The notes: generated by a model from the letters alone, not told the origin. A stretch of 64,000 bases of DNA from Cytospora piceicola (GCA_023375675.1 JALQBC010000028.1:434001-498000), one strand, 5' to 3'; positions 45,493-56,811 are shown, counted from the first letter of the stretch. Translations and numbers: made by a program.

Positions 45493-45589
45493 CTCTCTCG
45501 CCGGGAATTGAACCCGGGTCCCAAGCGAGTTGCAACACTCCGAAGAGATTATTGACAAGCTTGTATACTGACCACTATACTACGAAAGA
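45493..45589 (-). tRNA. tRNA-Asp (GUC anticodon) with 25-base intron
   Basis: On the minus strand the acceptor TCTTTCG pairs with CGAGAGA (one G-T pair). The D arm contains the A box TAGTATAGTGG, the anticodon stem is CAAGC/GCTTG, and the T arm is CCGGG/CCCGG with B box GGTTCAATTCC. Discriminator G, as usual for Asp. The loop reads TTGTCA, then 25 intron bases after position 37, then C. Without the intron the length is 72. A TTTTTT terminator lies about 15-20 bases downstream (about 45467-45475 on the plus strand). It is the only intact member of a three-copy tandem array. Confidence 0.93.
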
Positions 45590-46624
45590 CGTTATTCAAC
45601 TGACTCGATTTGACCGAGTGTAGTTTGGTGGTTGTTGTGGAATCGTTGTGGATGGGGGTCTGATATAGCTTGTCAAAGATTGCTTGACTGTGGGCCTCCG
45701 GGTGGAGTCAGTGACGGGAGCACTAGGGTTAGGGTCTGTGCAGCGAACTGTTGTATACCTCAGTACCCGTCCAGGGCCACTCAAGTATACATCTAATATC
45801 CACCCCTCTCATTTCCTTGAAGTTCATATTTAATGTAATCTTGATCCTAGTGGCTACTCTATCTCCATATATGAAGCCTATTATATTTAGTATGTAGCTG
45901 TGTTGAATATAGTTACGTCTGGGTACCACCTGCTGGTCTCTCTGGATCTCGTTCTATGATTCAATGTTACATGTCCAGATGTCTTTGGGCCAAGGCTCTG
46001 GTCATCACTTCATCTCATGGTCTTATCTTGCATTGGTCGAGAGTGGCATGAGAGAGGCATAGAAGCTGAGCTCTGATTTTTCACGCTTTGAAAGCCGGAG
46101 TGGAGTCAACTGGTTATATGATTCTATGTCCGGGGTACATGCGAATATTACGTTTGTATCAGGACATACGGGCAAGGATCTGGATCAAAGGTAGAATGAT
46201 TGTATTCCGACCCAGCTAGACAACATACGCCTGATTCAAAGTCCGATCGGACTGTAGTTGATGCCGACGAATTGTTCCCTGCTGGCTGCTTTGTCGTACG
46301 TGACTGTAGGCCGGCTCGGACAGATCTATTGCCCGAACACTTTGCCCGGTTTGACTACAGATGATACCCGTGCCGCAGCACGGTAAGAAATATTTGTTTC
46401 GGGCCCGAAATCACTGGAAGATTTGTCATTACTACTTATATGTATTTACTACCTATAAGGAGGATCGCGACCTTCAAGTGTCGAATGCTTCAATATTGCT
46501 CATCAGCCACCAAACTCTCACATGGAGTCACACTTGTTTCGTCTGTATCAGTAACCAAGCACAACATTCCAACAACTTGACCATCCCTTCACAAGCGGCC
46601 CTATAATTGTCTGCCACCTCAACC
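45590..46624. other. Intergenic, no supported gene
   Basis: A two-unit TTAGGG-like word occurs near 45723-45736 but is too short to mean a telomere relic. The rest shows no coding or RNA gene. The promoter of the monooxygenase must lie at the right end. Confidence 0.6.
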
Positions 46625-47887
46625 ATGTCTCCCCAGCCAAGAATCGCCATTGTTGGTGGAGGTCCTGGAGGCCTAACACTTGGCGTTCTACTCCACCAGC
46701 GTGGTATTCCAGTCACCATCTTTGAACGCCGTCCAAAACCTACCGAGCAAGAACTCGCTAAGCCATCCGGGATGCTTGATATTCATGAAGGATCTGGACT
46801 CGACGTTATCAAGGAGAGCGGCCTGTACGACGACTTCATCCCTCTTACTGGTGACTGTGTCGAAGCCATGTGGCTTTCGGATAAGAATGGCCACATTGTC
46901 TTACAAGAGAAGGAAGATGTCCAAGGTTCCCGTCCTGAGATACCTCGTCACGCCTTGAACAAGCTCCTCATCAGCAACCTACCCACGGAGACAATCAAGT
47001 GGGGACAGAAACTCCTGTCGGCCACCAGCACCACCACAGATGGCCATACCGAATTTGAGCTCGACTTTGGCACATACGGGAAGCGAACATTCGACCTAGT
47101 CATCGGCGCAGACGGCGCCTGGTCTAGGGTCCGCAACTTGGTGACAGATGAGAAGCCATATTACGCAGGCAAACAGGTTATCACACTCACCATCAAGCAC
47201 ATCACCGACAAGTACCCACACCTGGCCAAGCTTGTCGGCCGTGGAACTTTTATGGCGCTTCAAAACGGGATCGGTGTCGTATCCCAGCGCGGACCCATCG
47301 ATTCATCCAGGATCTACATCTTCCTTACAGTAGACGATGAGAATTTCGCTACCACCTCCGGCCTGGCCGGCCAGTCACCCGCGGCCGCCAAGGAAAAGCT
47401 CTTTAGCAGCGACTCCCTGCTGGGCAGCTGGGGCGCACCCATCAAGGAGCTTGTGGCCACTGCCTGCGACGAGGAAGCCGCCGACGACCCGAGCGCCGCT
47501 TTGGACATCAGGGGGCTGTATACGCAGCCTCCCGGGGTCACCTGGGAGCACAAGCCAGGCGTGACATTGATCGGAGACGCGGCTCATCTGATGCTCCCGT
47601 CTGGGGAGGGTGTTAACATTGCCATGTTGGACGCGCTTCTGTTAACCCGGGCCATTGTCAAGGCATACGAGGCGACGTCCGACACCGATAACGATGTCAT
47701 CTCATCCTTTCAAGCCACATGCGACGCCTTGTTGATAGAGTACGAGGCCGATCTGGCGGCACGAGGACAAAAGGCAGCCGAAGACTCCAAATATCTTGAT
47801 GATATCATGTATGGGCAGGAGTTTGGCGCCAGCGCTGTTGCCGAGGTAATTCAGGGCTTCGGTGGACGCGGACTGGTCGAAGACTAG
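46625..47887 (+). CDS. FAD-dependent monooxygenase (TetX-like)
   Basis: An intronless frame of 420 residues. The dinucleotide fold IAIVGGGPGGLTLGVLLHQRG begins at residue about 6, and FERR ends the second strand. The mid-protein DG motif is LVIGADGAWSRVR, and GDAAHLMLPSGEGVNIAMLDALLL near residue 320 is the flavin ribityl-binding motif. These place it in the class A flavoprotein hydroxylases of the PF01494 group; the MLDIHEGSGLDVIKESGLYDDF stretch is TetX-like. Members hydroxylate aromatic or polycyclic substrates using NAD(P)H and oxygen, in detoxification or secondary metabolism. The ATG at 46625 in ACCATGT context directly precedes the FAD fold. The substrate is unknown. Confidence 0.92.
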   Translation: MSPQPRIAIVGGGPGGLTLGVLLHQRGIPVTIFERRPKPTEQELAKPSGMLDIHEGSGLDVIKESGLYDDFIPLTGDCVEAMWLSDKNGHIVLQEKEDVQGSRPEIPRHALNKLLISNLPTETIKWGQKLLSATSTTTDGHTEFELDFGTYGKRTFDLVIGADGAWSRVRNLVTDEKPYYAGKQVITLTIKHITDKYPHLAKLVGRGTFMALQNGIGVVSQRGPIDSSRIYIFLTVDDENFATTSGLAGQSPAAAKEKLFSSDSLLGSWGAPIKELVATACDEEAADDPSAALDIRGLYTQPPGVTWEHKPGVTLIGDAAHLMLPSGEGVNIAMLDALLLTRAIVKAYEATSDTDNDVISSFQATCDALLIEYEADLAARGQKAAEDSKYLDDIMYGQEFGASAVAEVIQGFGGRGLVED

Positions 47888-48593
47888 TCTACATGATATT
47901 CTCGCTCTGTATACTTAAGAAGCACTTTCCACCAGAGATTAAACTACACTCTAGACTTTGTCCTAGTACTAATTACTGCATCGATTAGTCCTTGTTGTCA
48001 TATCCAGTTCAGGAAAAAGACATGCCGAGTGCCATATATTTCACATGAATCTTCCCATACCAGCTTGCGCACACACGTCGTACTTGAGTGTTCCAGGTGT
48101 CAGCCGACAGACTTGTCCACAAGCCCAATTTGCCTACCGGGGATACAGAGCCATCTAGCGGTCCGCCGTACGAACCGTGAGGTGGGTCAAATGGAATTCA
48201 CATGTACCTGTTCTAGGGTACCTACCCTAGGGTAAGTACCTATGTATAGAAAGGAGATGTGGGTCATCAGCCACGGGACGTACCGAAATAAGCCCCTGGC
48301 AGGCCGTTTTCTAGCGCTCTCGCCCAGGTGCACTAGCACCAGCTCCCCAACAAACGGTCCTCCCCACGGCATTCCGTAATAAGCCGTGCGCGTAACTCCA
48401 ACAATGAACCAGAACATCGTCACATCACAATCATAACAACAAAAGAGAGAGGACAAGCCGTGTGGTCCTTGTACTCCGCTTGGGGAATCCATCTCCGCGC
48501 TACTTGTCAATTGAGAGGTAATGACTCTGGAAACAGCTTACCATGTCAGATTCTCTTCTGTTTCTTGATACCTCCTAGCCTGGCAAGCTGGAC
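47888..48593. other. Intergenic, with a TAGGGTA palindrome
   Basis: Inverted repeat TAGGGTA-CC-TACCCTA at 48214-48229. No gene is supported. The right half is the promoter and leader of the kinase gene. Confidence 0.6.
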
Positions 48594-50825
48594 ATGTCGA
48601 TTGTTCCATACCATTCTCGTGGTCGCGAGATTGTCCTGTACGTCGTACTCACTCCCCAATAACCTCGTCATGATTCCCAGGAATCTCGTTGAAGCCTACT
48701 GACTTTTGATCCAAACAGGCGCCACCACAATGCTGTCGTCGTCCGTGACCCCTCCTCCCGCCGGCTGGAGCTCGACCGCGCTCTAGACGAGTGTCCGGCC
48801 TGCCATCAGCCCTTACGGTCCTCTTCCCCCGAGCGGGCGTACGATGCCTCGTCTGATAGCGACTCATATGTAAACCCAGACTACTTTCGTATGCTGCGCG
48901 ACCGCCACGACTTCTTCCCCGGCCCTCCCCCCTCTAGTCCAATCCGTCGCCTGGTACATTCATTCGATGACGAGAACGAAAGCCTCCCGGAAGAGGTACA
49001 AGACGCCGAGTTCGTCTCTAGCTCACCTGCTCCACAGCCTGGAAGTCGCATTAGAAGGGACGCTTTCCAGCCCAACTACTTCAGGACCTTCTTCGTGGAG
49101 GAGAGGGAGCTCGGCAGAGGTGGAAAGGGGGTGGTGCTGCTTGTGCGACATGAAATTGATGGCTGCCACCTGGGATACTTCGCATGCAAGCGTGTGCCTG
49201 TAGGAGACGACCATGCCTGGCTCGAGAAAGTTCTGGTTGAGGTCGAGCTCCTTGCCAAGCTGTCCCATCCGAATCTCGTCTCATACCGGCACGTATGGTT
49301 GGAGGATGTCAAGCTCAACCGGTTTGGCCCCAGTGTCGCATGCGCCTACATCCTACAACAATACTGCAACGATGGTGACCTGCTCCACAAAGTTGTCGGC
49401 AAGTTCCCTGAGCAGACTACCAAGGAGCAGCTCAAGGCACAGATGCGACGACGGTCGAAGGGTCAGTTGGAGAAACCAAACAACTCGTGGACTGCCCAAT
49501 CTCAACTTCAGCTCGAGGAAATCTACTCGTACTTCAGAGACATCACGTCGGGTTTGGCTTACCTCCACGCGGCCAATTACATCCATCGCGACCTCAAGCC
49601 GAGTAACTGTCTCTTGCACGAGGAAAGGGGAAGTATCACTTGTCTGATCAGCGACTTTGGCGAAGTCCAGGCGGAGAATGCTGTTCGTAAGTCGACCGGT
49701 TCAACTGGCACCATCTCGTATTGCGCGCCAGAGGTCTTAAGGAAGGACGCTACCGGCAGCTACGGAAACTTCACCACAAAGTCGGACATTTTCTCTCTCG
49801 GCATGATATTGTACTTTATGTGTTTTGGCAGACTGCCGTACCACTCAGCGAACACCATTCATGAGGAGCTGGAGGATGTCGAAGAGTTGCGAGCCGAAAT
49901 CACCGATTGGAAAGGGTTCGAGGACGAGAGGCGTGAAAGGCCAGAGCTCCCCGGGAAGCTCTACACTCTGCTCAAGCAGTTGCTTGCACTCAATCCTGGT
50001 GACCGACCAAGTGCGAACGAGGTATTGGCTGCTCTGAAAAATGTGACGAATTTGGAAGGTATGTCGAGAGGCCCTAGCTCTTCGCTGGGGATCCAGGGGC
50101 GCCGGATCCAGAGTCTGGACTCACCAATGCCACCGAGCTCCCCTGTGCCAGGTCTGTCTTGTCGCCATCCCGGCCTCACAGCCTCTAGCTAACCTGAAAT
50201 AGATCCCAGGAAGCGTGCCACTGTACAGTCGTCACAAGAGGAACTTGAGCACGGACGACAAGAAGACGACTCACCACAGCCAACATTTCGAAACACCCTC
50301 CAGAAAATACCGACCCCACCAACACCAGGGCATCACGCACCGACCATGTCGCCCTCACACAGCCCGGATAGCCACCGCCGGGCCATCTCGCCCATGCATA
50401 GACACTCCAGTCCGGCGCGAGATCAAGAGGACGAGTCCATCACCACCCCCCTGCTCATGCCTCCACCCACAACCTTCCTCGGGGGGCTCAAGCACAGCGC
50501 GTACGTGAAATACGACGAGGCCAAACGCGCCCTCGACGATCCCACGTCACCAGCCTTCCGATTCGCCCTCTTTGTCCTCAAGATGGTCGCTCTGGCCCGC
50601 ACTTGCTGGCCTCTTAGTCCCAATATGCCCGTCGGCGCTGGCCTGGTCGTCGCGGCCGCTGTGGATCTCACTTGGGCTCTAGATTTGAAAAGGACCATCA
50701 TACTGTTCTTGGTCCATCTCATGCTGGTCTTCATCTTCCAGACCAGAGGTGAACTGTGCCTGGTTGGTCATGAGCCGTGGGACTGGGATCCGGCCTTCAA
50801 TCTGGAGGTCGGTGGTCCAGGCTAA
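48594..50825 (+). CDS. iks1: Iks1-type serine/threonine protein kinase with C-terminal membrane segments
   Basis: Exons 48594-48637, 48719-50151 and 50203-50825 give 699 residues. The small first exon encodes MSIVPYHSRGREIVL, which joins to RHHNAVVVRDPSSR. This opening, a CPACHQPL half zinc site and a YVNPDYFRML block before the kinase are characteristic of fungal Iks1-like kinases. The kinase has a glycine loop (LGRGGKGVVLLV), a catalytic Lys (FACKRV), HRDLKPSN, a DFG in LISDFGEVQ, and a CAPEVL motif. An insert of about 35 residues lies between the hinge and the catalytic loop. The C-terminus is Ser/Pro-rich and then carries hydrophobic helices (PVGAGLVVAAAVDLTW and IILFLVHLMLVFIF), suggesting membrane anchoring. 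The yeast relative is poorly characterised. All active-site residues are present. Confidence 0.9.
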
Positions 50826-53331
50826 GCGTTAAAACTATCACCAGTGACCTGAAACCCGGATAGCTTTCTGCAAACCAGAGATCGGGCATATGACATGCAG
50901 CTGTGGAACTGGTACCACTCCTGCGCTGGAGTTGTGATCTGCTCAGGGGGAAGGAGAAGGAGGGGTGACAGATGCACGGACCGGCATTGGCGTCTAGCTC
51001 ATGCTCGCACTAGCAACGGTGCCATATGCATACCACAACTCTAATGTTCCCTCGACACCATTCTATATGCCAAGAAGGACCACGATACTTGGCAGGCTGT
51101 CGGTTCGTATACGATGGCCTTATCTCTGATCTTCATCCCTACTGGCGTGGCCGGGAGGCACGGTAGCATGCGTCTGCGTGACTGCTGATAGCAGCAGAGC
51201 TTAAAAGGGAGTAGATCAAGGTTAGGAGCACGAAGATCTCTGTATGTCGTTGCTGGCGACATCTCCCTCGGACCAGTCACCAGTGACTCGATAATCAGTG
51301 GCCGACCATTCGGCTTCTGCGTGCCTCTCCCCACTGGTCATGCACATATCAGCTAGCCACTTGTGGTTTGACGTGTGCTGCTCGCATGTCCAAACGAGAT
51401 TGCCGATCTCAAATACGGCCGGAATCTGAGAGCTGCGGAATGGCTCCACCGGATCCCTCCCGCGCTTCGACGGACTTGGCCATTGGTCGCAGGACGGTTT
51501 AAGGGTCGCGATGAGGATGGATTGAGTGTATGGGTTAACCGCCGGTGTGCCCCTCACCTTGTTTTGCCTTTTGTCCTTCGCCCCGTCTGCTTTAAGTAAG
51601 GTGGACTGATTATAGTCAGACACTATTACCTACCTACTGGTTTACGTAGCATTGTAAGGGATGTATTCTCTTTGGATTATTATTACACCATTTTTCGAAA
51701 TGAGGAACCCATTAAAACGATGGTCCTCGAATTGACAGGTAACATATCTTCCGAGTATCATTTCTTTTGGTCTTTTTGACACTTGAGGAGCAACGGGATT
51801 CTAAATTCTGCATACACGGCAAGTAGAACTTGACAATATATATATACTACATGCCATTTATCTCTTTTTCACCGCCCAAACCAGTCTACGAAGCTCGCGA
51901 AGAAATCCCAAGCTAGAGAGTCTCCCGCTGAGAAAGACAATCAACGCCCACCTCAACAGAATGTGCACTCGCAAGAAGATCATAATCCATCACCGGTGTG
52001 GCCACAGGGTCACCGAACTGCTCCAGCACGAGTCTTGCGCCATCGACAACTGCACGGCGGTCCGGGTCGAGGAGGTCGCATCGAACCAGTATCCTTGTGT
52101 CTTTCCCACCTGTCCGTATTATGGTCGTTTTTGACCCCGACATCCGAAGGGGGAGATCTATCATGTGAGTCCTGGTTGTGGCTCCCGCCTGGGCATGTAT
52201 GGATTTGGGGACGGTTATGCCTCCATTTGTTGGTCTCATTTAGCTGATGTATTGCAGTGATATGGGAATAAAAAAAGTGAACCTTTTCAAACATGTTTTT
52301 TTGTAGAATATCTCATGTCATGTGCAAAAGAACTGTATTTCTATTACATTATCATATGGTGTTGGAGATCTGGTTCAGGCACCTCCTCCGGCCGGCGTAC
52401 ACCCGCCCCCTCCACGTGGGGGGCCGGGGCCGAATGATGTGTTGTGATTATGGCATAAATACTCGACCGTCACATAATGTTTCCGGGTGAAGTGGAGAAA
52501 TAGTTTAGTTCAGCCATCGAGAGGTACTTAATTCGAGACTCATATATCCTGTGAAGTTGAGAGTTCCATATGGATTGGCCAGTAAGTGATTACATATGTA
52601 GCATTAGGCACCATACTGAATATAGACTTCACAGGATGAGAGACTGTCTTGAATAGTCACAGATACCGGGAAATAGTATTTAATCATTGGCCATCGTCCG
52701 AAGGTCTCTGTATGGCCCTGCCGTGGTCAGTTAATGCAGCCAGCACGCCGCAACATAAGCCACAGCTATCAAGGGGGTAAGCACAAGTGTTTCAAACTTG
52801 AATGTCAGCCATATATCGGCAGAAAGAAGGGGATTCTACTTCAATCAATTTTCTAAGAGTTCATCGTTGTACGACGTGTAAGCTGGTCGTTATTGGGTCC
52901 GCGGCATCCATGGATGTAGCGCTTACGGGAGATCCAGGCCCCGGGGATCCATGGATTCCTTTCTGCCTTTCCCATGTGTGACTTGCGAGCTCCAGCCCCG
53001 ACATGCAGCCTGGCACTCACGAGAAGTCCGAGGCAGATGGCTGTTTGCTTCTGGACGTGGGAGTCTCCGCTCCCCGCAAGAAACATGAAAGTAGGTTCTT
53101 CCTGGACAATTCACAGCAGCTGTTCTGCATCTTGGTCATGTTCCTCTGTTTTTCCTTCCATTAGTCGCAGAGCTCTTAAAGAACAGCTCACTCTACTCTT
53201 ACATTCTCTGGTGCTCCAATTTCTCTTCCATATGATTATCAATTTGTCATCTACCCTTTGGTTTTATATGTGCATCGGCTGAGCAGGTCTCTTCCATACT
53301 AAAGTATAGACTTCGACGCTTTATTGCTACT
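50826..53331. other. Long intergenic region with one doubtful small frame
   Basis: Mostly noncoding. A CTACC/GTAGG-type word occurs near 51630-51640 and an AT run at 51836-51848. One frame at 51913-52239 (minus) is listed separately. The rest shows no supported feature. Confidence 0.55.
51913..52239 (-). CDS. Possible small protein of unknown function
   Basis: A 108-codon minus-strand frame. Its second half is compositionally protein-like (for example DTRILVRCDLLDPDRRAVV and ARLVLEQFGDP). No family was recognised and no introns were seen. It lies alone in a 2.5-kb gap. The first 30 codons are less convincing. It could be a relic or chance. Confidence 0.3.
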   Translation of the reverse strand: MRPTNGGITVPKSIHAQAGATTRTHMIDLPLRMSGSKTTIIRTGGKDTRILVRCDLLDPDRRAVVDGARLVLEQFGDPVATPVMDYDLLASAHSVEVGVDCLSQRETL

Positions 53332-54294
53332 ATGAGCTACCGTTACTTTTCAACTCTTTCGAGCTTCCTTCTACTCATCTTCGTCGGTGTCGTCACCGCG
53401 GTACAGTGTTACTACCCGGACGGTTCACCATCCACCGACGTGCCATGCTCAGATGACGAGCACGTACACTGCTGTGCCCCGTACGGCATATGCATCAGTA
53501 GTGGATATTGTCTCAACAATGGTCCCGGTCCCTATGTCTTGAACCGCGGGAGCTGTACCGACTACGCATGGAACCCTCCCTGCCCGCAAGAATGCATTGA
53601 TGTACAGTTTATACCCCTTGACCTTACCTACTCATCACTACCCGGATGTTCTAGTTCCTAACCAATCATGACCTTTCTGCAGCCTAAACATAACAACATG
53701 GCCGGCGGAGATACCATCAGCTTGCTGAGTATGTCCGATGGAGGGATCCAGTTCTGCTGCGGGTTCCTCGTGGCCGAGAATGACACCGTGGGCTGTGCCC
53801 AGAACCAGAGTTCCTTTACGCTCGCCACCGCCCGGCTGATGTATGGCGTTGCAGCGCTCGAGAACGCCACTCTCACGAGCGATGTCAACGCTTCGTCCTC
53901 CTCCACGGACACCTCAACCGCCTCGATAACGATGGCCTCAACGACGGCCTCAGAAAGGGCTAGTGCTGGTACCACGTCGAGCAGCCCGGCCGATGGAAGC
54001 TGCCAGGATGACAGCATGACGATAGGGGTCGGGGTTGGCGTGCCCCTCGGAGTCATGGCGCTGCTGGCTGTGGCTTGGGGCCTCTGGGAGAGGCGGAGGA
54101 GGGTCAGGAGCCAGACGACTGCCGCTGCTGTCGCGGGTGGGGATACTGATACCCAGCAGCAGGCTTCGCGCTCGTATTATGATAAGTGGCAGTTTCCAGG
54201 TGGTGGCCAAACGCAGCCTGCGCAGCTGGCCACCGGGTTGGAAGTCGCCGAAATGCACGCTCGGCGTAGTCCTGTTGAGATGGCGGGAATTTAG
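53332..54294 (+). CDS. Single-pass cell-surface protein with Cys-rich ectodomain
   Basis: Exons 53332-53601 and 53683-54294 join in phase 0 across an 81-bp intron (GTACAG...CTGCAG, CTAAC branch site), giving 293 residues. Residues 1-23 are a signal peptide. The ectodomain has at least eleven cysteines in its first 120 residues, with the pattern CYYPDGS, CCAPYGICISSGYCL, RGSCTDYAW, CPQEC and later FCCGF and VGCAQNQSSF. A Ser/Thr-rich stalk follows, then a single helix (MTIGVGVGVPLGVMALLAVAW), a stop-transfer ERRRR, and a 75-residue cytosolic tail. This is a common ascomycete arrangement resembling Mid2- or WSC-like wall sensors, but no named domain was recognised. Its job as a sensor is inference from topology. 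Confidence 0.82.
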
Positions 54295-54774
54295 GTCGTC
54301 AAATTAGTTGCTGGGTTATCTAGGTATATGTAAATTTGGGCGTGATCCGTTGACGGCGACGTAATACGAGTACTTGAGAGCCTACCTGGGTACAGGAGGT
54401 CATGCCTACTAAGCACTTAAGTAGGTATGTCTACTAAGTAGGTAGTAGATATGTATCGGGTATGGTTTTGGGTAAATAGAGAACTGTTAGTGTTCTGGTG
54501 GGCAGCAATGGCGTTCTGCTAACGCTTATGGTGCTGTATGGCGTCGGGTGTTACCATTTCTGGGGCCTTCAGAGGAGACGCTGCCCAAGGTGGTGCGTGG
54601 TGGGTCCGTCATCATTCAACTCCTTCTTCCTTGCTTTCACTCACCACTCATACTTGCCCCTGCCGGCCTTCCCTGTTTTTGTTCTTGTGAGGAACAACGT
54701 CCCATCTTCATCCGCGTCCCGCACAAGGTATTTGTTATTTATTTACTCAAGTGAAGTGAAGTGAGTTCAAAAAC
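54295..54774. other. Intergenic, TAGGTAG-type words
   Basis: Several CTACCT, CCTACTAAG and AAGTAGGTAG words cluster at 54380-54450. A GAAGTGAAGTGA repeat lies just before the next start codon. No gene. Confidence 0.6.
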
Positions 54775-55953
54775 ATGTCCGGTCCTATTCGAACGCGGCT
54801 GGCCTGCGATCGCTGTCACTCCCAAAAGCTACGATGCCCAAAGCAGCCCGGCAGCGCTCGGTGCAGTCGATGCCTAAAGGCCGGCTCCAGCTGCGTCTAC
54901 AGCCCACCAGGAACGAATGTTAGCCTCTTCAACGGCAACTCTACAGAAATGAAGGGTTCGATAATTACGATCGATGGGATGTCCATGGATAGTGGCTCCT
55001 ACGCGGAGGCTTTCGAGTGGGCCGCATATGATGTTATGGACTTCAACACACTGGTCCCAGAGCCACCCCCGGAAGAGCACCGGCCATACCAAGAGGGACC
55101 TACAAGCCCAGCATCGATGCTCAACGGAAGTGCAAGTTCGGCCTCAACTGATGGGCCACCAAAGAAGCCCGAGGAGACAAGGCCGGTGTGCACAAAAAGG
55201 CTGGCAGACCTGCTGCTGGACACGGACAAACTCTGGGCGAGGTTACTCATAAGCTCGACCCTGCACATACCACGCAACGACCCCCACGAGGTATATCTCA
55301 AGGCCCTGACGGAGAAGGCCACCACAAAGCACATCCTGGAGAACCTCTTCACCCTCGCCCAGCAGCTCATCGACCTGTACTCCCCAGTCACGGACCTCAT
55401 CTTCTCCAGCGACGCCGACCCGGCGGCAGCCTGCGGCGTCCCGGACTGCACGCACGAGGTGGAGCTCCCGCACGCCCTGCGCGGCCTCGAGGGCCAGGGC
55501 CCCCCCGGGCGGCGGGGGGCCGCGGGCTACGTCGACGGCGCGCTGGCGGGCCTCCTCGCCTCGTGCCACACCCGGCTCCTGGACGTGCTGGACCGCGTCT
55601 TCCTGCTCGTCGCGTCGTGCACCCGGGTCACCCTGGCGAGCCCCGAGCGGAGGGAGCCCGACTTCGACGTGGCCGAGATCCGGGTGGGCTCCTTCGTGCC
55701 GCAGCGCAACGCGGCCGTCGTCATGCAGATCGTGCTGCTGAAGCACCTCATGGTCTGCATGTCGGTGAAGCTGGGCTCGCTCGGCGGGGCGGTCGCGGCG
55801 CGGACGGGTCACTTCCGTGGCGAGGAGGAGGACTTGGATATCCGCATCCTGACGCTGCAGCACAGGTCGCTCGTGGAGAGGCACGCGCGGCAGATTGAGC
55901 ATATTGGCACTATTGAGGAGTTCCTGTCGAACTTCGACCCAAACAAGATCTGA
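54775..55953 (+). CDS. AflR-type Zn2Cys6 transcription factor
   Basis: An intronless 392-residue frame. Residues 10-41 form the zinc cluster C-x2-C-x6-C-x8-C-x2-C-x6-C (LACDRCHSQKLRCPKQ onward). A linker with PEPPPEEH and Ser-rich stretches follows, then a helical C-terminal half whose pattern (AQQLIDLYSPVTDLI, ALAGLLASCHTRLLDVLDRVFLL, GSFVPQRNAAVVMQIVLLKHLM) fits the aflatoxin-regulatory-protein domain (PF08493). Relatives often control a nearby secondary-metabolite cluster, but no backbone gene is in view. Codons from about 55430 to 55870 are extremely G/C-rich at third positions, unlike the N-terminal part. Confidence 0.88.
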   Translation: MSGPIRTRLACDRCHSQKLRCPKQPGSARCSRCLKAGSSCVYSPPGTNVSLFNGNSTEMKGSIITIDGMSMDSGSYAEAFEWAAYDVMDFNTLVPEPPPEEHRPYQEGPTSPASMLNGSASSASTDGPPKKPEETRPVCTKRLADLLLDTDKLWARLLISSTLHIPRNDPHEVYLKALTEKATTKHILENLFTLAQQLIDLYSPVTDLIFSSDADPAAACGVPDCTHEVELPHALRGLEGQGPPGRRGAAGYVDGALAGLLASCHTRLLDVLDRVFLLVASCTRVTLASPERREPDFDVAEIRVGSFVPQRNAAVVMQIVLLKHLMVCMSVKLGSLGGAVAARTGHFRGEEEDLDIRILTLQHRSLVERHARQIEHIGTIEEFLSNFDPNKI

Positions 55954-56811
55954 CAACTATCGTCCTGCTCACTTGAGTGTGATTGAAACTTTGTATTGTG
56001 CTTCTGGGCAACTTAATACCAGGGGTTTGACGCAAGCTCTGGCCCGTACATCTACTGCATGTACACGATCGACGCCTCGCTCGCAACTTCAGACCAAGGT
56101 GGGCTTGTGTCCCAGACACATTCATTGTCTCGAACCCCTCCGTCCCACCCACAGCCCACCAGTCCCATTGCCTGATACTGCCCGCCAAACGACGGACTGC
56201 CACGCTTATCCTGTTCTCGGCAGTTTGCTCGTGGCCGTAGGCGTCTACACCGCAACGCAGGGCGCTAGTATGGCGCGCCCATGCCATAAGCAGTATTGGC
56301 AGTTGACGATTATGGCTTGTGGCAGTACGGCCTGGTGAGATTGCTGAAGGTTGCCTTGGGCATATGATCCATGTGCACAGGGCTGGACCCTGCACCTACC
56401 GTCCTCGACTTGCCGATAGACTGAGAGGCAGCCGGGAAACACCTCGTCCAACCAGACGGGACGGACGGTCTTGGTCGTTGAGACGAAAGTCTTGGGTCGG
56501 CACGTGTACAAGAAGCCATGAGTTTAGGCACACATAGCGTGCCGAGCCGACATGTTTCACCTTTGAACTAAGCGGGACCACGTGGTGTCTGTCTGGAAGA
56601 GCAGGTGGAGGTACCTGATATCTCATGATTCAGGGCCGGATGGTAGCATTAGGGGCCCACAAGTCGGTACCAGTGTATGACACAGGTGCATCGCTACTCT
56701 ACTAGATGCATTCTTCCGCCCATGAAGAAAAGGAGCCCAGCAGTGTGGAATCTGGAAGGGATCGAGTCGGGACTTCATCATTTCGTTTCTCGTAATCTAG
56801 GCACCGCCAGT
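55954..56811. other. Intergenic, no supported gene
   Basis: The 3' flanks of two convergent genes. Only short overlapping frames are present. Confidence 0.6.

Noticed and set aside
45723..45736. TTAGGG-like telomeric word
   Set aside because: Only about two units occur, inside ordinary intergenic DNA; this is expected by chance.
55243..55956. A 237-codon minus-strand frame opposite the AflR-type regulator
   Set aside because: It is a shadow of the GC-rich C-terminal half of the regulator.
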